Positions 26,921 to 39,669 are shown, counted from the stretch's first letter. The stretch is DNA of 64,000 nucleotides from Nocardioides luteus (GCF_015752315.1 NZ_JADOVJ010000001.1:1116001-1180000); one strand, 5' to 3'. Numbers and translations: made by a program. The notes: generated by a model not told the origin, from the sequence alone.

Positions 26921-27778
26921 ATGACCGCCCCGCGCACACTTCTGGCAAGTGCCCGAAAGCAGCTCGCAGAGGCCGGAGTCGACAGTCCCGACGCCGACGC
27001 GGCCATCTTGCTGGCCCATGTCCTCGACACCGACCGCAACCGTCTCTTCCTCGTCGACGACGTGGCGGAGCACCAGGAGAAGGCCTACGCCGACCTGCTC
27101 GCCCGCCGCGCGCACCGTGAGCCGCTGCAGCACCTGACCGGGGTGGCGTACTTCCGGCACGTCGAGCTCGCCGTCGGCCCCGGTGTGTTCGTGCCCCGGC
27201 CCGAGACCGAGCTGCTCGCCGGCTGGGCGATCGACCGGGCCACCGCGATCGACGCACCTGTCGTCGTCGACCTCTGCACCGGCTCGGGTGCGATCGCCAA
27301 GAGCATCGCCGACGAGGTCCCGGGCGCCGAGGTGCACGCGGTCGAGCTCTCCGAGGACGCCTATCCCTGGGCCGTACGCAACCTGACCGGCACCGGCGTG
27401 GACCTGCGCCAGGGCGACATGGCCGACGCGTTCGCGGACCTGGACGGCGGCGTCGACGTCCTCGTCTGCAACCCGCCCTACATCCCGCTCGAGGCCTGGG
27501 AGTCGGTCGCGCGCGAGGCGCGGGACCACGACCCCGACCTCGCCCTCTTCTCCGGACAGGACGGCCTGGACGCGATCCGGGTGCTGGAACGCCGGGCGGC
27601 CGAGCTGCTCAGGCCCGGGGGAGTGGTCGGCTTCGAGCACGCCGACGAGCAGGGCCCGGACGGCGCCGGCGGGGGTGCACCGGCGGTCTTCAGCGGCACG
27701 GGGAGATGGAGCGACGTACGCGATCATCTCGATCTGGCAGGCCGTCCGCGCTTCACGACCGCGCAACTGGCAACATGA
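26921..27778 (+). CDS. prmC: Peptide chain release factor N5-glutamine methyltransferase
   Basis: The product is 285 aa. The N-terminal substrate-recognition bundle includes RREPLQHLTG-like AHREPLQHLTGVAYF. The SAM-binding motif is VVDLCTGSGAIAKSIA (~114-129), and the NPPY catalytic motif in VCNPPYIPLEAWESV (~182) binds the target glutamine. It methylates the GGQ glutamine of RF1 and RF2. ATG 26921 follows AGGAG by 9 nt; a TTG two codons earlier is less likely. It overlaps the next gene by 4 bp (ATGA). Confidence 0.94.
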   Translation: MTAPRTLLASARKQLAEAGVDSPDADAAILLAHVLDTDRNRLFLVDDVAEHQEKAYADLLARRAHREPLQHLTGVAYFRHVELAVGPGVFVPRPETELLAGWAIDRATAIDAPVVVDLCTGSGAIAKSIADEVPGAEVHAVELSEDAYPWAVRNLTGTGVDLRQGDMADAFADLDGGVDVLVCNPPYIPLEAWESVAREARDHDPDLALFSGQDGLDAIRVLERRAAELLRPGGVVGFEHADEQGPDGAGGGAPAVFSGTGRWSDVRDHLDLAGRPRFTTAQLAT

Positions 27779-28503
27779 GCACTGTGACTGAGCGCTACCC
27801 GATCGCGACCGAGGACGAGCAGACCAAGGCGATAGATGCGGCTGCGGCCGCCCTTCAGGCCGGCGAGCTCGTGATCGTGCCGACCGACACGGTCTACGGT
27901 GTCGCCGCCGACGCGTTCGACAAGGGAGCGGTGGCCGGTCTGCTGGCCGCCAAGGGCCGGGGCCGTGCGATGCCGCCGCCGGTGCTGATCTCCAACGTCG
28001 CCACCCTCGACGCCCTCGCCACCCGGATCCCCGACTGGGCCCGCACCCTCGTCGAGGAGTTCTGGCCCGGGGCGCTGACCGTCGTCTTCCACCAGCAGCC
28101 GTCGCTGCAGTGGGATCTGGGCGAGGCCCGCCAGACGGTGGCCGTACGCATCCCCGACTCCGACATCCTGCGCCGGATCATCGACCGGGTCGGCCCGCTG
28201 GCCACCAGCTCGGCCAACCGCACCACGATGCCGGCCGCCACCAACGCCGACCAGGCCGACGAGATGCTCGGCAAGATGGTCAGGGCGATCATCGACGGGG
28301 GCGAGTCGCCCGTCGGCGAGGCGTCCACGATCGTCTCCGCCACCGGTGACGAGCCGAAGGTCCTGCGAGAGGGTGCGATCAGTATCGACCGGATCAACGA
28401 GCTGCTGGCGAAGCACGACGTCGCCATCCGGCGTCCGGGCGACCCGGACCCGGCCATGACCGACACCGACACGCCCGACACGGACGCCGACGCAGAAGCC
28501 TGA
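27775..28503 (+). CDS. L-threonylcarbamoyladenylate synthase (Sua5/YwlC/YrdC)
   Basis: The product is 242 aa. It is a YrdC-fold protein with [20 protein letters not shown] (~29-48), [13 protein letters not shown] (~61-73), [10 protein letters not shown] and [11 protein letters not shown] (~142). It makes threonylcarbamoyl-AMP from threonine, bicarbonate and ATP for tRNA t6A37. The C-terminal ~25 residues are an Asp/Thr-rich tail ([14 protein letters not shown]) rather than a full Sua5 domain, so this is the short YrdC/YwlC form. It is coupled to prmC upstream and to wecA downstream (TGATG). Confidence 0.92.
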   Translation: MSTVTERYPIATEDEQTKAIDAAAAALQAGELVIVPTDTVYGVAADAFDKGAVAGLLAAKGRGRAMPPPVLISNVATLDALATRIPDWARTLVEEFWPGALTVVFHQQPSLQWDLGEARQTVAVRIPDSDILRRIIDRVGPLATSSANRTTMPAATNADQADEMLGKMVRAIIDGGESPVGEASTIVSATGDEPKVLREGAISIDRINELLAKHDVAIRRPGDPDPAMTDTDTPDTDADAEA

Positions 28504-29678
28504 TGCGCGCCTACGTCCTCCTCTTCCTGGTCGCCGCCGTGGTGACCTACCTGCTCACCGTCGTCGCCCGCGAGTTCGCGATGCGCACGGGGGCTGTCGC
28601 GAAGGTCCGTGACCGTGACGTACATGCCGTGCCGATTCCCTACATGGGCGGCGTGGCGATGCTGGGTGGCCTGGTCGCCGCCTATCTGGTCGCCCGCGAG
28701 CTGCCGTTCCTGGCCGACGCGCCCGACTTCGTGCTGCAGGACACCGGCGTGGTGATCCTCGCCGGTGCGCTGATCTGCATCGTCGGTGTCGTCGACGACA
28801 TCTTCGAGCTCGACGCCCTCACCAAGCTGGGCGGTCAGGTGCTGGCCACCGCGATCCTGGTGGGCTTCAACCTGCAGTACACCTTCATCACCTTCCCCGA
28901 CGGCACCCAGTTCGCCGTCGACCCGGCCCAGGGTGCGCTGCTCACCGGGCTGGTGGTGATCACCGTGGTCAACGCGGTCAACTTCATCGACGGCCTGGAC
29001 GGCCTGGCGGCGGGCGTCGTGGGCATCGGCGCGCTCGCCTTCTTCCTGTTCTGCTACCAGTTCACCCGCATCAACGACATCGGCCGCGCGTCCACCGCCG
29101 CCCTGCTGAGCGTCGCGCTCGCCGGAGCGTGCGTCGGCTTCCTGATCCACAACTGGCACCCCGCGAGGCTCTTCATGGGCGACAGCGGCTCGATGCTGAT
29201 CGGCCTCATCCTCGCCGCCAGCGCCGTCACGCTCTCCGGCTCCTACAGCGCCGGCGGCCTGAACGTGAACGCCTTCGACGCCTCCACCGCGCTCCTGGTG
29301 ACCTTCCTGCCGCTGCTGCTACCCCTGACCATCCTGGTCGTCCCACTCGTCGACCTGGTCCTGGCCGTCGTACGCCGCACCCGCGCCGGGCGCTCCCCGT
29401 TCGCCGCCGACAAGAAGCACCTCCACCACCGTCTCCTGGAGATCGGCCACTCCCAGCGCCGTGCCGTGCTGATCATGTGGCTCTGGGCCGGCCTGATGTC
29501 CTTCGGATCGGTCTTCGTGACCCTCTACCGCGGTCCCGTCGTCATCACCGGCCTCGCCGTCGCCACCGCCCTCATCGTGCTGCTCACCTTCGTCCTCCCC
29601 AAGATCCGCGGCGAGCGCACCGACAAGCTCCTCGAGGTCCCCGAGGAGCTCACGCCGCTGGAGGAACAGCCCCGCTAG
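28503..29678 (+). CDS. wecA: Polyprenyl-phosphate N-acetylglucosamine-1-phosphate transferase (WecA/TagO-like)
   Basis: The product is 391 aa with about 11 TM helices. MraY/WecA family motifs are present: [19 protein letters not shown] (catalytic Asp pair, ~96-114), [15 protein letters not shown] (~158-172), [12 protein letters not shown] (~224) and the [11 protein letters not shown] loop (~306). It attaches a sugar phosphate to decaprenyl or undecaprenyl phosphate to begin envelope glycan synthesis. In mycobacteria the same gene precedes the ATP synthase operon. The start overlaps the Sua5 stop. Confidence 0.92.
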   Translation: MRAYVLLFLVAAVVTYLLTVVAREFAMRTGAVAKVRDRDVHAVPIPYMGGVAMLGGLVAAYLVARELPFLADAPDFVLQDTGVVILAGALICIVGVVDDIFELDALTKLGGQVLATAILVGFNLQYTFITFPDGTQFAVDPAQGALLTGLVVITVVNAVNFIDGLDGLAAGVVGIGALAFFLFCYQFTRINDIGRASTAALLSVALAGACVGFLIHNWHPARLFMGDSGSMLIGLILAASAVTLSGSYSAGGLNVNAFDASTALLVTFLPLLLPLTILVVPLVDLVLAVVRRTRAGRSPFAADKKHLHHRLLEIGHSQRRAVLIMWLWAGLMSFGSVFVTLYRGPVVITGLAVATALIVLLTFVLPKIRGERTDKLLEVPEELTPLEEQPR

Positions 29679-29685
29679 CGGAGCC

Positions 29686-29737
29686 TTGATCGATCAATTA
29701 GGGAGCCCAAAGACGCTTGTGATAGTTTTCACGAGCG
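29686..29737 (+). promoter_or_regulatory. Regulatory region of the ATP synthase operon: CRP/GlxR-like site and a 12-bp palindrome
   Basis: TGTGA-TAGTTT-TCACG (29718-29733) matches 9 of 10 core bases of the CRP/GlxR consensus TGTGA-N6-TCACA and is the core of a longer dyad (29714-29722 with 29729-29737). TTGATCGATCAA (29686-29697) is a perfect 12-bp palindrome directly after wecA. The exact -10 is unclear. Confidence 0.6.
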
Positions 29738-29792
29738 TTCGGGATCCGCTCCTGAACACGTGAAATGCCCCCAGAGAGAACGGCCGCCGACG

Positions 29793-30209
29793 ATGACGAC
29801 CGCAACCAGCAAGTCCAAGGTGCTGCGAGGTTCTGCCGCAGTGTCCGCAGTTGCTGTGCTCGCGGCCCTCGCGGTGGCCTTTGTTCTTGCCGGGACCCAT
29901 GGTCTGACCGGTGCTGCGATCGGTTCGATCGCCACCGTTGTCGTGCTGGCGATCGGCTCTTGGGCGATGTTCTGGATCGCGGCGAAGTCGCCCGCTCTGT
30001 CGCTGCCCGCCGCCGTCGGTGTCTTCACCCTGTCAGGCATGGTTCTCTTCGTCGTCCTGCTGGTTGTTTCGCAGACCGGAGGAGACGCTGTCGTACGTCC
30101 GGCAGCCTTCTCGGTCATGGCGCTCACGGTCGCATGGACAACCACGTTTGCGTTCCTGGTGCGACGCGAGCGGATCCCGCTCTTCGACCTGCCCGGGGCA
30201 GACTCGTGA
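29793..30209 (+). CDS. atpI: ATP synthase protein I (AtpI-like)
   Basis: The product is 138 aa with four predicted TM helices (~15-33, 40-62, 71-92, 104-124) and a short C-terminal tail. Length, topology and position directly before atpB match AtpI, a chaperone-like factor for assembly of the c-ring. The sequence itself is poorly conserved, so the call leans on context. ATG 29793 was chosen; the ribosome-binding site is weak. A 113-bp gap to atpB holds only the atpB leader. Confidence 0.72.
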   Translation: MTTATSKSKVLRGSAAVSAVAVLAALAVAFVLAGTHGLTGAAIGSIATVVVLAIGSWAMFWIAAKSPALSLPAAVGVFTLSGMVLFVVLLVVSQTGGDAVVRPAAFSVMALTVAWTTTFAFLVRRERIPLFDLPGADS

Positions 30210-30322
30210 CCCGCCAGTAGTGCCTGATATCGTCCGGGCCGTCGGGGGCGGCCGCCGGGATGATGCCCGAGCCTTTGAAGCTCGCCACCCAGAATCGTAA
30301 GTTCGAACAAACAGGAGACAGC

Positions 30323-31129
30323 GTGAAGTCGCTTGCCGCCACCGTTATGGCGTCGGAGTCGGGGCCTCATATCCCGGGGCCCGCGGACTTCTTCCTTCCG
30401 CCGATCGTCGGCTCCGGCGACTGGGCTCTGACCAAGGTGAGCCTCCTGGTCCTGCTGTCCGTCGTGATCGTTCTCGGCTTCTTCTACGCGGCCTCTCGCA
30501 AGGCCGCCGTGGTTCCGGGCCGACTGCAGTTCGCCGGTGAGTACGTCTACGGGATGGTCCGCAACTCCATCGCGCGCGACATCATCGGCTCGCACGACTA
30601 CATGAGGTTCGTGCCGTACCTGTTCACGGTCTTCACCTTCATCCTGGTCAACAACTTCTACGGGATCATCCCGCTGATCCAGTTCCCGACGATGTCGCAC
30701 ATCGGCTACACGGCGGCGCTGGGGGCCATCACCTGGCTGATCTACAACATCGTCGGCATCGCGAAGCACGGCTTCGTCGGCTACCTCAAGCTCCAGACGG
30801 TGCCCAGCGGTGTCAGCGGCCCGATCCTGCTGATGATGGTTCCGCTGGAGTTCCTCTCCAACATCGTCGTCCGGCCGTTCACCCTGGCGATCCGTCTCTT
30901 TGCCACGATGTTCGCCGGCCACCTGCTGGTGGCGCTCTTCTCCATCGGCGGCGCCTGGCTGATCCTGCACTACGCTCCGACCTGGCAGGGCGTCGCGGCC
31001 GGCGTCTTCGCCTTCCTGCTCGGCATCTTCGTGTCCTTCCTGGACATGCTGATCATGTTCCTGCAGGCCTATGTCTTCACGCTGCTCTCGGCGATGTACA
31101 TCGCCGGAGCGGTCGCCGACGAGCACTGA
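30323..31129 (+). CDS. atpB: ATP synthase F0 subunit a
   Basis: The product is 268 aa. It is a multi-pass membrane protein with the essential arginine in PFTLAIRLFATMFAGHLLVALF (~188-209) and the C-terminal FVSFLDMLIMFLQAYVFTLL helix. It forms the proton half-channels against the c-ring. The GTG at 30323 follows CAGGAGACAGC. First core gene of the atpBEFHAGDC order. Confidence 0.95.
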   Translation: MKSLAATVMASESGPHIPGPADFFLPPIVGSGDWALTKVSLLVLLSVVIVLGFFYAASRKAAVVPGRLQFAGEYVYGMVRNSIARDIIGSHDYMRFVPYLFTVFTFILVNNFYGIIPLIQFPTMSHIGYTAALGAITWLIYNIVGIAKHGFVGYLKLQTVPSGVSGPILLMMVPLEFLSNIVVRPFTLAIRLFATMFAGHLLVALFSIGGAWLILHYAPTWQGVAAGVFAFLLGIFVSFLDMLIMFLQAYVFTLLSAMYIAGAVADEH

Positions 31130-31206
31130 GTCTCGTCTAAACAGCCAACCCAAGTCGACGCACAACAACTGACGCAGTTCGCGTCACAACCGAAAGGAAT
31201 ATCCCC

Positions 31207-31413
31207 ATGGAGGGACAGCTCGGAATCATCGGCCTCGGCCTCTCCGCCATCGGCCCGGGTGTCGGTGTCGGTCTGATCTTCGCCGCGTACGTCGCCGGTG
31301 TTGCCCGTCAGCCGGAGGCCCAGAGCCGCCTGCAGGCGATCGCGATCCTCGGCTTCGCTCTGTGTGAGCAGTTCTTCATCATCTCCCTGGCTCTCGCCTT
31401 CGTCCTTCGCTGA
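31207..31413 (+). CDS. atpE: ATP synthase F0 subunit c
   Basis: The product is 68 aa, a two-helix hairpin with a Gly-rich first helix (GPGVGVG), the polar loop RQPE (35-38) and the proton-carrying Glu54 in ALCEQFF. The usual Ala/Glu-Ala context is here Cys-Glu-Gln, a small deviation next to the ion site, where bedaquiline acts in mycobacteria. A GAAAGGAATATCCCC leader provides the ribosome-binding site. Confidence 0.96.
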   Translation: MEGQLGIIGLGLSAIGPGVGVGLIFAAYVAGVARQPEAQSRLQAIAILGFALCEQFFIISLALAFVLR

Positions 31414-31439
31414 CGTAGGGAACTACTGAAGGTTCCGAC

Positions 31440-31976
31440 ATGATCCTTACCCAGGTAACCGCTGCGGAGACCGAGATCAACCCGTTGGTCCCGCACGTCC
31501 CGGAGATCATCCTCGGTGTCATCGTCATCGCCATTCTCTTCGTGGGAGTCGCGAAGTTCATCGTTCCGAACTTCGAGAAGGCGTATGCCGATCGAACCGC
31601 GGCGATCGAAGGCGGCATCGAGAACGCCAACGCCAAGCAGGCCGAGGCCGATGCCAAGCTCGCCCAGCTGGAGGCTCAGCTGGCCGATGCTCGTCACGAG
31701 GCTGCCCGCATCCGCGAGCAGGCCCGCGAGGAGGGCGCCGCGATCAAGGCCGAGCTTCGTGCTGAGGCGCAGGCCGAGGCCGAGCGCATCATCACCGCAG
31801 GCAAGGCGCAGATCGAGGCCGAGCGCCAGGCGGCTGCCGCATCGCTGAAGACCGAGGTCGGCTCGCTGGCCACCGGTCTCGCCGGTCGCATCGTCGGCGA
31901 GTCCCTCGACGACGACGAGCGTTCCAGCCGTGTGGTCGAGCGGTTCCTCGCTGACCTCGAGGCAGGGGTTCACTGA
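31440..31976 (+). CDS. atpF: ATP synthase F0 subunit b
   Basis: The product is 178 aa. One N-terminal TM helix (~22-42) and then a long, highly charged Ala/Glu/Arg helix (~50-140) form the peripheral stalk. It overlaps atpH by one base (TGATG). Unlike in mycobacteria, b and delta are separate here and there is no b-delta fusion. Confidence 0.95.
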   Translation: MILTQVTAAETEINPLVPHVPEIILGVIVIAILFVGVAKFIVPNFEKAYADRTAAIEGGIENANAKQAEADAKLAQLEAQLADARHEAARIREQAREEGAAIKAELRAEAQAEAERIITAGKAQIEAERQAAAASLKTEVGSLATGLAGRIVGESLDDDERSSRVVERFLADLEAGVH

Positions 31977-32788
31977 TGGACTTCCGTGGAGCGTCGGCCG
32001 ACGCCGTTGCCGCCCTGACCGAGGAGCTGAAGACCGCTGTCTCCGCCTCTCCTGAGGCGGCGGCGAAGGCGGCCGACACCCTCTTCGAGGTCTCCCAGAC
32101 CTTCCGCGCCGAAGCAGCTCTGCGCCGCTTCGTCACCGACGCATCGGTGCCGGCGGAGGCCAAGACCGGCCTCGTCGGCGAGCTCTTCGGCGGGAAGGTC
32201 GACGCGACGGGCCTCGGCGTGGTCGAGTCGGCGGTCAAGCACCGCTGGACGCACGCCGGTGACCTGAGCGACGCGGTCGAGCGACTGAGCGAGATCGCCG
32301 CGGTCCGCAGCGCCGGTGGCGAGGCCAAGCGCCTCGCCGACGAGCTGTTCGCGGTCCAGCAGGCCGTGCAGGAGACGCCGGAGCTGCGCGACGCGCTCTC
32401 CGACCCGGCTCGCACGACCGCGGACAAGGTCACGCTGGTCGACGACCTTCTCGGCGGCAAGGCGCTGGCGGCGACCGTCGCCCTGACCAAGCAGGCGCTG
32501 GCGGGCACCTACCGCACCGCCACGGTCGCGCTGGGTGAATACCAGAAGGTGGCCGCTGCGGTCGCGGGCGAAGGCACCGCGGTCGTCCGCGTGGCCGCTC
32601 CGCTCTCGGAGGCGGACACCACCCGCCTGGCTGCGGCCCTCGCGAAGAAGTACGGCCGCGAGGTCCACCTGAACATCGTGGTCGACCCGGCCATCGTCGG
32701 CGGCATCAAGGTCTCGATCGGTGACGACGTCATCGACGGCACCATCTCCAGCCGCCTCGACGGGGCGCAGCGAGCACTCGCCGGCTGA
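31976..32788 (+). CDS. atpH: ATP synthase F1 subunit delta
   Basis: The product is 270 aa, longer than the ~180 of E. coli, as is usual for actinobacteria. The N-terminal helical domain (~1-110) and the C-terminal stalk-binding domain (GREVHLNIVVDPAIVGGIKVSIGDDVIDGTI, ~222-252) are both recognisable. The extra residues extend the helical middle part. It joins F1 to the peripheral stalk. Confidence 0.93.
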   Translation: MDFRGASADAVAALTEELKTAVSASPEAAAKAADTLFEVSQTFRAEAALRRFVTDASVPAEAKTGLVGELFGGKVDATGLGVVESAVKHRWTHAGDLSDAVERLSEIAAVRSAGGEAKRLADELFAVQQAVQETPELRDALSDPARTTADKVTLVDDLLGGKALAATVALTKQALAGTYRTATVALGEYQKVAAAVAGEGTAVVRVAAPLSEADTTRLAAALAKKYGREVHLNIVVDPAIVGGIKVSIGDDVIDGTISSRLDGAQRALAG

Positions 32789-32822
32789 TCCGGCATCACG
32801 GCCCCAACTGGCCGTATGACCC

Positions 32823-32835
32823 CTGTGTGACACAG
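32823..32835 (+). promoter_or_regulatory. 13-bp palindrome in the atpH-atpA gap
   Basis: CTGTGT-G-ACACAG is the only notable structure in the 79-bp gap. It could be an RNA hairpin affecting stability or expression between the F0 and F1 parts; no promoter is clear. Confidence 0.35.
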
Positions 32836-32867
32836 ACTTCGACGTAAGAACGAGAGAGAAGGCAGAG

Positions 32868-34508
<1,641 letters not shown>

Positions 34509-34511
34509 CCC

Positions 34512-35438
34512 ATGGCCGTGTCAGTGCGTGAACTCCGCGCGCGGATCAAGTCGACGGAGTCGATGAAGAAGATCACGCGTGCCATGGAGCTCATCGCTGC
34601 GTCCCGGATCATCAAGGCGCAGCAGCGGGCCAATGCGGCCGCGCCGTACGCCCGTGAGCTCACCCGCGCCGTCTCGGCGGTGGCGACCTACTCCAACGTG
34701 GACCACCCGCTGACCACCGAGCCGGAGGCGCCGACCCGTGCCGCCGTGCTGGTGGTCACCAGCGACCGTGGTCTGGCCGGCTCCTACTCCTCGAGCGTGC
34801 TCAAGGAGGCCGAGGGCCTGGTCGAGAAGCTCAAGGCCGAGGGCAAGGAGGTCGACCTCTACGTCACCGGACGTAAGGCCGAGGCCTTCTACAAGTTCCG
34901 CGGTCGTTCCGTGGCGCAGGCCTGGACCGGCTTCTCCGACCGTCCGGACTACGACGCGGCCAAGGAGATCGGCGAGAAGCTGATCGAGGTCTTCGTCGAG
35001 GGCACCGAGGCCGAGAAGGCCACCGCTCCCGGCGTCGACGAGGTCCACGTGGTCTACACGCGGTTCATCACCATGATGACGCAGAAGCCCACCGCCGTAC
35101 GTCTCCTGCCTCTGGAGGTCGTGGAGGGCACCGAGGCTCCGGCCGAGGGCGACGTCCTGCCGCTCTACGAGTTCGAGCCGTCGGCCGAGGCCGTGCTCGA
35201 CTCGCTGCTCCCGCAGTACGTCGTGAGCCGGATCTGGTTCGCGCTGCTGCAGGCGGCCGCCTCCGAGCTGGCCCAGCGTCAGAAGGCGATGAAGTCGGCT
35301 ACCGACAACGCCGACGAGCTCATCAAGAAGTTCACCCGGGTTGCCAACCAGGCTCGCCAGGCAGGCATCACCCAGGAGATCAGCGAGATCGTCGGTGGCG
35401 TGAACGCGCTGGCCGACGCCCAGGCTGCGAACGACTGA
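34512..35438 (+). CDS. atpG: ATP synthase F1 subunit gamma
   Basis: The product is 308 aa. It begins [30 protein letters not shown] and ends [19 protein letters not shown], the two coiled-coil helices of the central shaft. A moderate loop (~168-178, [16 protein letters not shown]) occurs where mycobacterial gamma has its extra loop. It starts 3 bp after atpA. Confidence 0.96.
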   Translation: MAVSVRELRARIKSTESMKKITRAMELIAASRIIKAQQRANAAAPYARELTRAVSAVATYSNVDHPLTTEPEAPTRAAVLVVTSDRGLAGSYSSSVLKEAEGLVEKLKAEGKEVDLYVTGRKAEAFYKFRGRSVAQAWTGFSDRPDYDAAKEIGEKLIEVFVEGTEAEKATAPGVDEVHVVYTRFITMMTQKPTAVRLLPLEVVEGTEAPAEGDVLPLYEFEPSAEAVLDSLLPQYVVSRIWFALLQAAASELAQRQKAMKSATDNADELIKKFTRVANQARQAGITQEISEIVGGVNALADAQAAND

Positions 35439-35461
35439 GAACCCACAGAAAGACTGACTAG

Positions 35462-36900
<1,439 letters not shown>

Positions 36901-36901
<1 letters not shown>

Positions 36902-37293
36902 TGACGGACGCACTTCAGGTGGAGCTCGTCGCTGCAGACCGCGTGGTCTGGAGCGGCGGGGCCACCATGGTCATCGCCCGAACGGTCGACGGTGACGTCG
37001 GCATCCTGCGCGGTCACGCGCCGGTGCTGTCGGCGCTCACCGAGGCGGTCGTGGAGATCACGCCGGAGGAGGGCACCGAGGTCATCGCGACCGTCGACGG
37101 TGGCTTCCTCTCGGTGGCCAACGACCGCGTCTCGATCCTGTCCGAGCACGTGCTGCTGGCCCACGAGATCGACCTCAACAAAGCGCAGGTCGAGCTCGAG
37201 GAGGCCCGTCGCCTGCTCGGCACCAACAACGACGCCGAGAAGCGCATCCGTCACGCCGAGGCGCGCATCCGCGCTGTCGAGAAGGCCTCCTAG
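36901..37293 (+). CDS. atpC: ATP synthase F1 subunit epsilon
   Basis: The product is 130 aa. The N-terminal beta sandwich (LQVELVAADRVVWSGGATMV, DGDVGILRGHAPVLSAL) and a complete C-terminal helical hairpin (HEIDLNKAQVELEEARRLLG...EKRIRHAEARIRAVEKA) are present. It therefore keeps the arm that can inhibit hydrolysis. Last subunit gene; DUF2550 follows after 21 bp. Confidence 0.95.
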
Positions 37294-37314
37294 GGAAAGA
37301 GGGGCGATACCCGG

Positions 37315-37761
37315 ATGGCATGGTGGGAGCTGCTCTTGGCCGTTGTGGCCGCATTGCTTCTGCTTGTCCTCGCCTATGGCATCGGGATCGCCGCTCGTCG
37401 CCGTCTGCTCGCTCGCAACGGCGGCGTCTTCGAGCTGAGCCACCGCGTCCGGGACACCAGTCCCGGGCGCGGTTGGGTCATCGGCATCGGCCGCTACTCC
37501 GGTGACGCACAGCTGGAGTGGTTCCGGATCTTCTCGCTCTCGCCCAAACCCAAACGGGTCTGGCGCCGCACCGAGATGGCCTACATCTCCAGCCGCTCTC
37601 CCGAAGGGCTCGAGGAGCTGGTCCTCTACCCCGAGAGCCTGATCGTGACCTGCGAGGTCAACGGCGAGCACATCGACCTGGCCATGGACCCGCAGACGCT
37701 GATCGGCTTCCAGGCGTGGCTCGAGTCGCGCCCGATGCGGTCCACCTGGACCGTCTTCTAG
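37315..37761 (+). CDS. DUF2550 family membrane protein
   Basis: The product is 148 aa. One N-terminal TM helix (~4-27) is followed by ARRRLLARNGGVFELSHRV and a cytoplasmic domain with conserved RGWVIGIGRYSGDAQLEWFRIFSLS and RPMRSTWTVF. Its place right after atpC is conserved across actinobacteria; the role is unknown but may relate to ATP synthase or envelope function. The 103-bp gap after it has no clear terminator. Confidence 0.88.
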   Translation: MAWWELLLAVVAALLLLVLAYGIGIAARRRLLARNGGVFELSHRVRDTSPGRGWVIGIGRYSGDAQLEWFRIFSLSPKPKRVWRRTEMAYISSRSPEGLEELVLYPESLIVTCEVNGEHIDLAMDPQTLIGFQAWLESRPMRSTWTVF

Positions 37762-37864
37762 TCTTCTTCCTCCGGCCGTCCCTGGCCTGACACCGGGGTC
37801 GGCCCGTTTGCTTTCGGGGGCTTCCCTGATTGTCCGGAGGGCGTCTGCGGCGGATCGTTGAGGT

Positions 37865-38467
37865 ATGTCCTCAACCGCTCCCATTCCGACCCCGCCCACC
37901 GCGCCCGCTTCGCCTGCTGGCGACGAGCTCCGCTGCACCGACGCCGATCGCGACCGCGTGATCGACCTGCTCAAGGCGTCCTACGCCGACGGCCGGCTCG
38001 ACCAGGCCGAGTTCGACGTCCGGTTCGACCTGACCATGAAGGCGAAGACGTACGCCGCGCTGGAGCCGATCACCCGCGACCTGGTCGCGCAGCCCACCCC
38101 AGCCCCGGCGCCGGCCAAGCCCGCCCGCGACCTGCTGCCCCCGCCGACCACCGAGGAGCGGCTGCTGGCCGCGCTCGCCCAGGCCACGACCTGGGTGCCG
38201 ATCGTCGTCGGCCCGGCGATCCTCTACTACACCGTCGGCAAGCGCTCCGAGTTCGTGAAGCACCACGCCGCCGGTGCGCTGAACCTGCAGCTCACCCTGC
38301 TCGCCGTCACGATCGTGACGTTCGGGCTCGGTGGTGCGCTCTACGGGATCGCCTGGGTCCTGGCGACCGCCTTCGCCGTCGTCGCGCTCGCCGGCGCCCC
38401 GCTGCGCCAGCCGTGGGTGCTGCCGATCTTCGGTCGCGGCGGTCCCTACGAGAAGAAGCGGGACTGA
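37865..38467 (+). CDS. DUF1707 and DUF4870 domain membrane protein
   Basis: The product is 200 aa. DUF1707 (~20-70: LRCTDADRDRVIDLLKASYADGRL, DQAEFDVRFDLTMKAKTYAAL) is followed by a Pro/Ala linker and a DUF4870-like block of TM helices (~95-180) with FVKHHAAGALNLQL. DUF1707 is often found at the N-terminus of small actinobacterial membrane proteins; neither domain has a firm function. Confidence 0.85.
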   Translation: MSSTAPIPTPPTAPASPAGDELRCTDADRDRVIDLLKASYADGRLDQAEFDVRFDLTMKAKTYAALEPITRDLVAQPTPAPAPAKPARDLLPPPTTEERLLAALAQATTWVPIVVGPAILYYTVGKRSEFVKHHAAGALNLQLTLLAVTIVTFGLGGALYGIAWVLATAFAVVALAGAPLRQPWVLPIFGRGGPYEKKRD

Positions 38468-38496
38468 GACCCGCCTGGGTGCGGCCCCGGGGTCAC

Positions 38497-38502
38497 TAGC
38501 CT
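38497..38502 (+). promoter_or_regulatory. -10 element (TAGCCT), leaderless MFS gene
   Basis: TAGCCT, 6 nt, then GTG 38509. Confidence 0.5.
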
Positions 38503-38508
38503 TTACTC

Positions 38509-39669
38509 GTGACGCCTCTTCGCCGTGCCCAAGCCGGATCGGTGGTGGCGTTCGCCACCAACGGCCTGCTGTCCGCGACCTTCATCTCCCGCATCCCCGC
38601 ACTGCGCGAGGGCCTCGGCCTGAACAACTCGGCCGTCGGCCTGATGCTGCTGGCGATGGGGATCGGGTCGGTCGCCGCGCTGCCGCTCGCCGGGGGACTG
38701 GTGATGCGCTGGGGCGCCGCCCGGGTCGTACGCCGCTGCGCAGCGCTCTGCGCCGCCGCCCTGTGCCTGGTGGCGGTCTCCGGCAGCTGGCTGGGGCAGG
38801 CGTGGCTGGTGGCACTGTTCCTGGTGGCGTACGGCGTCGGCTACGGCATCTGGGACGTCGCCATGAACGTCGAGGGGGCCGCGGTCGAGCGGCTCGGCGG
38901 CAAGACGCTGATGCCGCAGCTGCACGCGATGTGGAGCGTGGGCACCGTGCTCGGTGGGCTGCTGGGCATCGCTCTGGTCGGCACGCTGCCGACGGTGTGG
39001 CACGTGGCCGGGGTCGCTGCCGTCGCGCTGGCGGTCTGCTGGTGGGGGACCGCCGGGTTCCTCCCGGCCGAGCCGCCACCCGAGGGGCACTCGCCGCGGC
39101 GTGAGCTGCTGGCCGCCTGGCGCTCGCCCCACACCCTGCTGCTGGGCCTGATGGTGCTCGCCTTCGCCGCGGCCGAGGGAAGCGCCAACGACTGGGTCTC
39201 GCTGGCGATGATCGACGGCTACGACGTCAGCCACCGGGTCGGGGTGGCGTGCTACGCGGCGTTCGTCTTCTGCATGAGCCTGGCCAGGTTCGCCGGCGCG
39301 AAGGTGATCGACCGGGTCGGCCGACAGCCGGTCCTGATCACCTCGGCCGCGCTGGCCGGCGCCGGGATCGTGCTGACCGTCCTCGCCGGCTCGTTCGGGC
39401 TCGCGCTGGTCGGGATCGTCCTGTGGGGCTTCGGTGCGGCCCTGGGCTTCCCTCTGGGGATCAGCATCGCCGCCGACGACGAGACCCGCGCCGCTGCTCG
39501 CGTCTCGGTCGTCTCCACGCTGGCCTACGGCGCCTTCCTCGGCTTCCCGCCCATCCTGGGCGCCGTGGGGGACCAGATCGGCACCCTGAGGGCGCTCCTG
39601 GTCGTCGCCGTCCTCATGCTCCCCGCTGCGGCGTTGGCTGCCACGGTGGCGCGGCGGCGGGCCGTGTAA
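38509..39669 (+). CDS. MFS transporter, 12 TM
   Basis: The product is 386 aa with twelve predicted TM helices in two halves. LNNSAVGLMLLAMGIGSVAALPLAG and GGLVMRWGAARVVRRC (MFS loop 2-3 signature variant) lie in the first half, and AKVIDRVGRQPVLITSAAL in the second. It resembles small-molecule or sugar exporters; the substrate is unknown. Its last codon and TAA stop (GTG-TAA) lie inside the left arm of a palindromic element at 39664-39736, so the element supplies the stop codon. Confidence 0.85.
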   Translation: MTPLRRAQAGSVVAFATNGLLSATFISRIPALREGLGLNNSAVGLMLLAMGIGSVAALPLAGGLVMRWGAARVVRRCAALCAAALCLVAVSGSWLGQAWLVALFLVAYGVGYGIWDVAMNVEGAAVERLGGKTLMPQLHAMWSVGTVLGGLLGIALVGTLPTVWHVAGVAAVALAVCWWGTAGFLPAEPPPEGHSPRRELLAAWRSPHTLLLGLMVLAFAAAEGSANDWVSLAMIDGYDVSHRVGVACYAAFVFCMSLARFAGAKVIDRVGRQPVLITSAALAGAGIVLTVLAGSFGLALVGIVLWGFGAALGFPLGISIAADDETRAAARVSVVSTLAYGAFLGFPPILGAVGDQIGTLRALLVVAVLMLPAAALAATVARRRAV

